Both the position numbers and the translations under genes were made by a program. Shown piece after piece: positions 32,901 through 38,467 of a DNA stretch of 38,467 nt. The notes below the pieces were generated by a model. That model was not told where the DNA came from, made no database searches, and was given only the letters and a program-made list of their open reading frames with translations. Position 1 is the stretch's first letter; every line of letters starts with the position of its first letter. The DNA comes from a virus: IMG/VR virus record IMGVR_UViG_3300033153_004517, positions 1 to 38,467 of that record; one strand, given 5' to 3'.

Positions 32901-33697
32901 ATACTTTCAACAATATGTACACCATCAGAACTATCACCTGTTACATCATTAGACGTACCAGTACCAGAAATTGTTATACCATCACCAGCTTCGATTAAAC
33001 CATCATCACCATATCTTGTGTCGCCTAATAATGTTATAAGATTTTCTTTAGCGTGAATCAAACTACCAGCAGCAATCTCTTCTTCGTCAACATCGATATC
33101 AACTGTTAGTGTGAAATCTGTTGTTAAATCTGCTTGTGGTTCAAGTACTGTAGTATCGTCTGCAACTTGTTCAAGTGTAATAGTTGTATCGCCAGTACCC
33201 ACACTAATAGCTCTAACTTCCCAATCTGTGTTATCTGCTGATTCTGTTAAACCTGCCAATGTAACAACATCACCAGCATTAACTAAATCGTCAGTATCCC
33301 AATCTTGGTCGTCTATGAATAAAGTATTATGTTTCGCAACAATTGATGAAGTATTAACATCATTTGTATAAACAAATTCATCATACTCTACAGCACTAAC
33401 AGCCAATTTTACAATTGTCCCATCATCATCTTTTAGTCTTGCCCAAATACTATCACCAACTACAGGCACATGATTATAATCCGCTTGTGTTAGTGTGAAT
33501 TCTGCCGTTGAGGCATCAGCACTAACTGTAAATGTAACTTCTTTGACATCATTAACACCAAAACCACCAGCAATACCAGTTCTTTGGTCTATAATAAAAC
33601 CTTCGATATGTTTAACACTATTATCATCGGTGATGTAATCCTCGTATGTATCACTAAAAATAAGTTTGCCCATACCGCTTACTTTAATATAAAACAT
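29990..33697 (-). CDS. Giant acidic beta-repeat protein, likely virion surface
   Basis: 1235 residues, Thr/Asp/Val-rich with very few Lys or Arg. At least six modules of about 100-130 residues share the pattern VTFTNSSxTS...I.W...DL...L..GD..TL......NDG.Y.V..IS.....TTI (for example DDVVFTNASDSSEIIEKVST and DTVTFTNSSATSSYVITSYA). No signal peptide. The N-terminus (MFYIKVSGMGKLIFSDTYED) is different and may be the attachment domain. Good AAGGAG Shine-Dalgarno. It could be a fibre, decoration or sheath-expanded protein; I do not recognise a named family. It follows a late promoter and ends in a terminator. Confidence 0.7.
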   Translation of the reverse strand: MFYIKVSGMGKLIFSDTYEDYITDDNSVKHIEGFIIDQRTGIAGGFGVNDVKEVTFTVSADASTAEFTLTQADYNHVPVVGDSIWARLKDDDGTIVKLAVSAVEYDEFVYTNDVNTSSIVAKHNTLFIDDQDWDTDDLVNAGDVVTLAGLTESADNTDWEVRAISVGTGDTTITLEQVADDTTVLEPQADLTTDFTLTVDIDVDEEEIAAGSLIHAKENLITLLGDTRYGDDGLIEAGDGITISGTGTSNDVTGDSSDGVHIVESISDDATDTEIRIHNTTIAGDMVADTFADDGNVTITTEANDISYDATSVVMYADRNDIEINYTGDVPEILAYLIVGDDITLTGPGDATNDGTYEISEIDTSQANTIIITTVEAIPSDAVTNDTAGDKIETTDDVVFTNASDSSEIIEKVSTLTWEDEDLTNILEVGDTFTLATTDTSDGSYVVRTISSDGTDTVITTDNSNQCSVDDVFDGTDEVIGSTYKKYDFTNLDTIVRAKSTLVIHDNALDTNHAVTGEKYANITTMNDLIIRRDGETDIDITIETISDDGTDTTILVEEAIATIADLEGASIIAPDRTITFTNSVATSEIISGGTQRIVIQCASTDEMDVLATYFDYPEELTVTMANGSTTLGGGTDTNNGAHVVDAVDINVPDLKFIMYITIASTLYDETLSGVDETFEVTNDFIWESAADTAITQVDAYLEITGATPDSDGYIIATDTLTISGSESNDGDYVVAVISEAGGTTTISFTETPKVLVDETLSGDEYIKILDTVTFTNSSATSSYVITSYAKIVWTGEDLTTYLAQNEVITLANTTGTTNDGAKNITDDVGAVTFGAGATTIWIDENLTTEASLPDGDPDTAVTITNTGNTIVCTVGSNDVTSYVSAKNTESIVWTDSDLTIVLPYFEAGDTVDIYSTEVGDNILLLADQVLTSAAEAGGDMTLVITGTDITTTYPYGLSDNMTFVNKSKTVDYVVGAGAATTGAVTVDVDRIVINGYWVGSGVGVFTSDDYVTIDNGDDAGTYAVSSWNYDTDVAGDTVIILDATAHAWDLTEDTDPQGVAGMTLSYEGTYTYTEDDSGTSTATSGLPTIYIVGAEYLTDDIKEFGDGDVFYMEELVDNIAYNGSDYPFTISAITSENGDADTQIVVEESWLLIDETLDVTAVTPVEFHTDDELDADVTVNNPGGVIGVGDATRTSFVLTVDCDTYNPNIVKITNVDFNTAAYNIETIWDDEPEA

Positions 33698-33722
33698 TGT
33701 TTATATCTCCTTAAATTATTTA

Positions 33723-34502
33723 TTATTTATTATATATTTTAAATTCAAATTCATACCCCATATCTAAACAGGCTCTTTCTTTTAATAAATTTTTATTTAA
33801 ATCTTTATTATATGTATATACACTTTTAACTTCTATGATAGTATTTGTAGATTTTATATAAAAATCTGGATAATATCTATGTTTCTTATCATCTTCTGCA
33901 TAATACCATATCTTATCTATATCTTTTCCTTGTGTCGATATATCTTCTTCTAACCCACCATTATTAAAATATTCATCCAAAAACATCCATTCATATCCTT
34001 GAATTTTAACTTCTTTACCTGATGGCAGAATATAAGATTTTGATTGATATCCAGATTTTAATATTTTATCACGAACTTCTTTAATATGATTAGGATTTTC
34101 CACCCCATATTTTTTTAAACATGTTATTATTTTCTTATTTTTAATATTTTCTAACTTAGATATATTATCAACTCCGTACAACTCCATAACCGTTGTTTTT
34201 AATTTTTCTTTAACATCATTAATTAACATAACATTTTCCACCCCATATTTTTTTAAACATGTTTGTTTTCTTAAAGCTGTCTTACATTTTTTTGAAGTAC
34301 ACGTATTATAATATCCTTTAACCATACTGTTAAATTTAGATTTATTACCACATATTACACATTTACCACAATCACCAATTAATAAATATTTATCATAATA
34401 TTTTTGTCGGTTTGTGTTTTCATGCTTTAAATGTATATGTCTGGATAAACCAAATAAGTTTTTACACACAGTATTACATATTTGACATTTAACTCTTTTC
34501 AT
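33723..34502 (-). CDS. Free-standing endonuclease with zinc fingers and PD-(D/E)xK-like domain
   Basis: 259 residues. Residues 5-25 form a C2H2-like finger (CQICNTVCKNLFGLSRHIHL), followed by a second Cys group (CGKCVICGN...CTSKKC). Then come three short repeats with the core KKYGVENVM / LYGVDNISK / KKYGVENPN, typical DNA-binding modules of phage homing endonucleases. The C-terminal 100 residues carry a nuclease core: LPSGKEVKIQGYEWMFLDEY, then HRYYPDFYIKSTNTIIEVKS with Asp and Glu-x-Lys. It is directly after gp46 and is insulated by a terminator and a late promoter that starts the message on its ATG. Confidence 0.82.
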   Translation of the reverse strand: MKRVKCQICNTVCKNLFGLSRHIHLKHENTNRQKYYDKYLLIGDCGKCVICGNKSKFNSMVKGYYNTCTSKKCKTALRKQTCLKKYGVENVMLINDVKEKLKTTVMELYGVDNISKLENIKNKKIITCLKKYGVENPNHIKEVRDKILKSGYQSKSYILPSGKEVKIQGYEWMFLDEYFNNGGLEEDISTQGKDIDKIWYYAEDDKKHRYYPDFYIKSTNTIIEVKSVYTYNKDLNKNLLKERACLDMGYEFEFKIYNK

Positions 34503-34507
34503 ACTAT

Positions 34508-34515
34508 TATTTATA
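34508..34515 (-). promoter_or_regulatory. Late promoter giving a leaderless mRNA (start at 34502)
   Basis: TATAAATA, ATAGT, ATG. The first T of the motif is the last T of the preceding terminator tract. No room for a Shine-Dalgarno. Confidence 0.75.
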
Positions 34516-34546
34516 AAAAAGAGATTTCGTGCCTGAAATCTCTTTT
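34515..34546 (-). terminator. Rho-independent terminator of the gp47-gp46 operon
   Basis: A 12-bp stem AAAAGAGATTTC/GAAATCTCTTTT with a 6-base loop and TTTTTT, 25 bases after the gp46 stop. Confidence 0.88.
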
Positions 34547-34570
34547 ATTTTAACCATATTTAAAGGAATT

Positions 34571-36283
34571 TTACGTTACATAATTAAATTTAGAAAAACC
34601 TTGTTCTTTTGATATCTCTATTCTTCTGTTAATTATAGAATCTTCTAATTGAACATTATGTGCTATAAATATGAGTTCCATATCTTCTTTTTCTTTTAAA
34701 ATTTCTAACAAACTTGAAACTCCTTCTTGGTCTAAACCATCTATAACTTCATCCATAATTAAAAGGTTGTAGCTTTGATTTTTAATTTTCTTGCTTAAAT
34801 CCATAAGTGATAACATAATACTCAAGGCTAATCGTTTCTTTTGCCCATTACTCAAAGCATTATAATCTACTTCATCCCCATTCTTAAACCTAACAGTTTC
34901 TTTAAATTGTTCATCAAACACAGCATGAATATCTATCCCAAATTTATAAAGGTACTCGTTCAAAGTTAAATTAAAATATGGCATCCATCTTCTAACTATA
35001 TAGAACTTTAAAGGTTGTATAAGCTTTTTAATAAGTTGTTCGTGTCGTTCATTAAAATCTAATGTAGAAACATTTCCAATCAATTCTTCTATATCACTTT
35101 CTATATTCTTTATAATTGGTTTTTCAACTTTCTTGTTTATTTCAACTTCTAACTGTTTTAGTTTATCATCAATATGTGAAAATTCTGATTTTAACCTACT
35201 TAATGTAGAACTAATTTCATAATCCTTAGCTAAAAATTCTTCCATGTCTTTAAGTTGTTTGTTTATACTTGACAAATCATTTGTAATGTTATTATCAACA
35301 TATAATTCCAATTCTTCTATTTTGGCTAAATACACATCGATTTTTTCATCTTTCTTTATCAATTCAAACTTTTCACAACCTTGGCAGTATTTTTCAAACG
35401 AAAGCATTTTATTCTTTGAAACATTTATATTTGTTTTGTGTTGTAATACTTCATCTTGTGTGGTTCTAAGTAGTCGTTCTTTATCCCTTTTATTATTATG
35501 TAGGACTGCGTTCTTTGTTTTGAACTTATCCATTATAGTACTTGCCTTTTTATACTTTTCAAGGTCTTCTATAATTTGACCACGTTTTTCCCTATTTTCG
35601 TTTATTTGTTGTTGTATTACATCATTAAGTTGTTTTTCAGATTCAGCAATTAAAGCTTTTTGTTGTTCTAAATAACCTTTCTTCAAATCAAGGGTATTTT
35701 CTGTAACCAACCTATCATCTTTCAAAGCTTTCAAAAAATCCTTATTCTGCTTCGTAATATGGTCAAAAAGATGAATGGAGAATATGTTATCCATAAACCC
35801 CATTCTGTCCTTTTTTGGGAGGGAAATGAAAGATAAAGGCTTTAAAGATGATTTTATTACAATCATCTCAAAATAGTATCTACTCATACCAAGAATATTT
35901 TCTTCAAATTGCTTCTGATAATCTTTTTTATGTGCAGATTGTGGGATTAATACCCACTCGCCTTGAACTTCTTCAAAAACACCAAAGAAATCAGCTTCAC
36001 CTTTCATCTTCATGGTTCTTCTGACTTTATGTTTCTTGTTGTTTTTGGTAAAATATAATTCAACTTCTAAATTACTTTTGTTTTTTAAATTTACCAATTT
36101 CGATAAATTTATGTCACGGTAAGCTTTATTGTATAAAACATAACATAAAACGTCTTCTAATACTGATTTTCCAAAACCATTTGCACCTTGTATGGATGTT
36201 ATTCCTTTTTGAAATTCGAATTCGTTCCAATCGTTACCATACGATAAAAAATTTCGCCACTTTAGTTTATTAAACGCTATCAT
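34571..36283 (-). CDS. gp46: Recombination endonuclease ATPase subunit, gp46 (Rad50-like)
   Basis: 570 residues (T4 gp46 has 560). Walker A GANGFGKS at 33-40, two long coiled coils around a CxxC zinc hook (YCQGCEKFEL near residue 297), ABC signature LSNGQKKRLALS near 479, and Walker B LLIMDEVIDGLD near 508. With gp47 it forms the Rad50/Mre11-type complex that resects DNA ends for recombination-dependent replication. The ATG overlaps the TGA of gp47 (ATGA), and a terminator follows. Confidence 0.96.
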   Translation of the reverse strand: MIAFNKLKWRNFLSYGNDWNEFEFQKGITSIQGANGFGKSVLEDVLCYVLYNKAYRDINLSKLVNLKNKSNLEVELYFTKNNKKHKVRRTMKMKGEADFFGVFEEVQGEWVLIPQSAHKKDYQKQFEENILGMSRYYFEMIVIKSSLKPLSFISLPKKDRMGFMDNIFSIHLFDHITKQNKDFLKALKDDRLVTENTLDLKKGYLEQQKALIAESEKQLNDVIQQQINENREKRGQIIEDLEKYKKASTIMDKFKTKNAVLHNNKRDKERLLRTTQDEVLQHKTNINVSKNKMLSFEKYCQGCEKFELIKKDEKIDVYLAKIEELELYVDNNITNDLSSINKQLKDMEEFLAKDYEISSTLSRLKSEFSHIDDKLKQLEVEINKKVEKPIIKNIESDIEELIGNVSTLDFNERHEQLIKKLIQPLKFYIVRRWMPYFNLTLNEYLYKFGIDIHAVFDEQFKETVRFKNGDEVDYNALSNGQKKRLALSIMLSLMDLSKKIKNQSYNLLIMDEVIDGLDQEGVSSLLEILKEKEDMELIFIAHNVQLEDSIINRRIEISKEQGFSKFNYVT

Positions 36284-37347
36284 TCGCCTATATCCTGTTT
36301 GGCATTATCGTACAATGTTGAAATTCTCGTTTTAATATATTCTTTTTCAATATCATCTTCAAATGTGAGATTATCTATATAATACATACATAATTCTAAA
36401 TTGTCTGCATCTTCATCTATATTTTCAACTTCTTTAGTAAAATCTTCCAACATTTCAACATATTTACTTCTTTTATAATTAGGTATATCGCTTATGAAAT
36501 GTTCCAAATCTGTTTTATTAGTGGCTTTATTAACTACAACATCTACAAAGTTATTACCAATTTGAGATATGGCATGTTGCATATCTGTTGTATCAAACGC
36601 CATATCCAACCCATCATCCACAGATATGGTTGTTTCATCGCCTATTTCATCATATATTACCTTAATGAACTTTGGAGATGTTTCATTCGCTTTAAACTTC
36701 ATTTCGCCATCATAATACCAAAAGCCTTTCGGTGTTCCGAAATCATCCCTACGCATTTGGTAAGGAGACCCTAAATATTGAATGTTGCTTTTCTTATCTT
36801 GTATGTGGTAATGCCCACTATAAACAATGGGGTATTCTGAAAAATCTGAAATTTTCAATCTGCTACCATTATCATTACCTGAATTATTTAAAAAGCCACT
36901 TATTTCAAAATGACCACATAACATATCAACAGCATAAGGACTTGGCATTTTATCTTCATTACCCCAAGGAACTAAACCAATATTTATACCATCGATATTT
37001 AGAATATCAGGTTTATCTACTATATGAAATTTATCGTAATTTATTGTATACGCATAAGATACATCATTTGTAGATTTATAATACAAATCGTGATTTCCAA
37101 TAAGATAATGGAAATTTATATTGTTTTCTTCGAAAAACGAATAAAAATGTTCGTCTAATTGTTGTTGCATGTAAATATCAATCAATTCTCTATGATGAAC
37201 CAAATCCCCTAAACAGATAACATTTTTTACATTGTTTTCTATTAAGTAGGGAAATAGTTCGTTTTGGAAGTAGTTTAATTGGTATTTAAAAAATGTTTTG
37301 TTAAAATTTTGCCAACCAAAATGGATGTCGGCTATAAAAACTATCAT
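36280..37347 (-). CDS. gp47: Recombination endonuclease nuclease subunit, gp47 (Mre11-like)
   Basis: 355 residues (T4 gp47 has 339). Calcineurin-type metallophosphatase motifs: Asp7-x-His9 in IADIHFG, GDLVHH with Asp48, GNHD with Asn85 and His86, GH at 145-146, and GHYH at 178-181. Two-metal nuclease partner of gp46. AAGGAAAT Shine-Dalgarno, 8 bases after the methyltransferase stop, so all three genes are read together. Confidence 0.96.
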   Translation of the reverse strand: MIVFIADIHFGWQNFNKTFFKYQLNYFQNELFPYLIENNVKNVICLGDLVHHRELIDIYMQQQLDEHFYSFFEENNINFHYLIGNHDLYYKSTNDVSYAYTINYDKFHIVDKPDILNIDGINIGLVPWGNEDKMPSPYAVDMLCGHFEISGFLNNSGNDNGSRLKISDFSEYPIVYSGHYHIQDKKSNIQYLGSPYQMRRDDFGTPKGFWYYDGEMKFKANETSPKFIKVIYDEIGDETTISVDDGLDMAFDTTDMQHAISQIGNNFVDVVVNKATNKTDLEHFISDIPNYKRSKYVEMLEDFTKEVENIDEDADNLELCMYYIDNLTFEDDIEKEYIKTRISTLYDNAKQDIGE

Positions 37348-37355
37348 ATATTTCC

Positions 37356-38467
37356 TTATAAAAAGTCTAATGCTGTTTCTTCAACTACTACTTCATCAGG
37401 GTCATACACTAAAGTTTGCTGTCCCCAATGATTAATTCTTCCTTCCGCTATCTTGGCATAATCTTCTTCTCGTTCAATACCAATACATTTGAAATCTTCC
37501 ATAATAGCACCAACACCAGTACTACCTGAACCAATATAAGGGTCGAGTATTGTACCACCAGGTGGGGTAATTAGTCTACACAAATAACGCATAAGTGCTA
37601 TTGGTTTAACTGTCGGGTGTACGTTTTTAACTGCTTCTGTATTATCAATTCGTTTTTCGCCTTCATGATAAGATAAACAATACTCACCAACTTTATCTTG
37701 GTCTTCAAAACTTTCTAAACCTGCATCTCTTTCGTTTCTACTTGGTTTCGCACAATAGAAAAAACGACGACCAAGTTCGGGTAATGAATCCAATACTTCA
37801 TCAGAGCCATCATGTAATACATTGTTAGGAAATCTACCTTTTTCAACTACACCATGCTTATTATCTTGTTCACGACCTGTAAAATTTATAGGGGTATCTT
37901 CACCGCTACCTTTAGATTCTTTTCTTTTTTCTAAATCATAATAGTCTTCGCCAGAATTAGGAATTCTGCAACCATCTATATTAATACCACCTGTTCCGTG
38001 TTTCAATACGTTATCAGCTATTGTACCTTCTGATAATGGTTTTCTCCATAACCCCCAAAATTCAACAGCGGGTTTTAATGCTGTACCTAAACCTTCATAT
38101 TCTGAGTCACCATTAGTTTCTTCTATTATGGTTGACTTAGTTTCAAAATTTTCCGTTGTTTCTTTACCCATCATAGAGCCTTTATGTAATGAAAAATCTT
38201 TAACTTCTTTCGCACCAACAACTTCTCTTTTGTTGCCAAGTTTTTCATCTATAGCTTTACCAATGTTGTGACTTTTTGGAAAACCTGACATATAAAGCCA
38301 CGATATAACATCTCTAGATTCAAAACCTGCAAACTCTATACTAAACCCCATCAAATGTTGTGTTCTAGTACCACAAGCCACAAGCATATGCCCACCAGGT
38401 TTCAACACTCTTAAAACTTCTTTCCAAACTATAGGTTGTGGAACAAAAGCATCCCACTCTTTACCCA
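37356..38467 (-). CDS. DNA methyltransferase (N4/N6 type), 5' end outside the window
   Basis: At least 370 residues; the frame stays open to the window edge (reading GKEWDAFVPQPIVWKEVLRV before VLKPGGHMLVACGTRTQ). The S-adenosylmethionine pocket motif appears late, as LDPYIGSGSTGVGA near the C-terminus with HPTVKP before it, the order of beta-class amino-methyltransferases. The catalytic (D/S)PP(Y/F) motif should be upstream, outside the window. The middle (NIDGCRIPNSGEDY, GRFPNNVLHDGSDEVLDSLP, FFYCAKPSRNERDAG) is typical of phage and prophage adenine/cytosine-N4 methylases. It likely protects phage DNA from restriction. Confidence 0.9.
   Translation of the reverse strand, partial: GKEWDAFVPQPIVWKEVLRVLKPGGHMLVACGTRTQHLMGFSIEFAGFESRDVISWLYMSGFPKSHNIGKAIDEKLGNKREVVGAKEVKDFSLHKGSMMGKETTENFETKSTIIEETNGDSEYEGLGTALKPAVEFWGLWRKPLSEGTIADNVLKHGTGGINIDGCRIPNSGEDYYDLEKRKESKGSGEDTPINFTGREQDNKHGVVEKGRFPNNVLHDGSDEVLDSLPELGRRFFYCAKPSRNERDAGLESFEDQDKVGEYCLSYHEGEKRIDNTEAVKNVHPTVKPIALMRYLCRLITPPGGTILDPYIGSGSTGVGAIMEDFKCIGIEREEDYAKIAEGRINHWGQQTLVYDPDEVVVEETALDFL

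Noticed and set aside
1-38467. tRNA genes
   Set aside because: No cloverleaf with a T-loop GTTCGA-type core was found by eye in the short non-coding gaps; a covariance-model search was not possible.

Overview
The window is a contiguous piece of a strongly AT-rich genome of a distant T4-like myovirus (Caudoviricetes). Every convincing gene lies on the minus strand, so transcription runs from high to low coordinates. Identity rests on a T4-type gene set: Rad50/Mre11-like recombination subunits (gp46, gp47), clamp-loader small subunit (gp62-like), tail tube (gp19-like), head-completion nuclease (gp4-like), portal (gp20), prohead protease (gp21), scaffold (gp22-like), major capsid protein (gp23) and late sigma factor (gp55-like). 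The host cannot be named. The early promoters are ordinary sigma70 type (TTGACA, 17-18 bp, TATATT) and Shine-Dalgarno sites are strong, so a Bacteroidetes-type host with its different promoter is less likely.

Layout in transcription order. 38467-34571: DNA methyltransferase (cut by the window edge), gp47, gp46. 34515-29990: a free-standing zinc-finger/nuclease gene and a 1235-residue acidic repeat protein. 29906-24693: gp62-like, then the late morphogenesis run gp19-like, gp4-like, an HEITH metalloprotease-like protein, an unknown protein and gp20. 24689-18027: a giant tail-fibre gene split by one in-frame TGA. 18010-12419: accessory virion and membrane proteins (beta-helix, beta-propeller, repeat protein, small membrane proteins). 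12366-7934: gp21, a core protein, scaffold and gp23. 7731-6961: gp55-like. 6880-6058: ribbon-helix-helix protein plus GIY-YIG endonuclease. 5927-3055: small early proteins and an AT-hook protein. 3055-1182: a dUTPase gene fractured by a split intein with an endonuclease gene between its halves. 1084-1: an M20/M28-like peptidase and the start of another gene.

Regulation can be read from the sequence. Five early promoters share CTTGAC(A/T) with TATATT. Nine late promoters carry TATAAATA, the T4 gp55/gp33-type late motif. In two places a terminator hairpin and an early promoter are physically fused, with the -35 box inside the hairpin. At three genes the late motif sits exactly five bases before the ATG, which would place the transcription start on the A of the start codon and make leaderless mRNAs.

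The most striking system is the fractured dUTPase. The N-half ends in an intein N-domain starting right after the catalytic Asp of dUTPase motif 3. A separate gene encodes a zinc-finger Vsr-like nuclease with its own late promoter. A third gene carries the 37-residue intein C-domain and the rest of dUTPase. Trans-splicing would restore a 150-residue enzyme with all five motifs.
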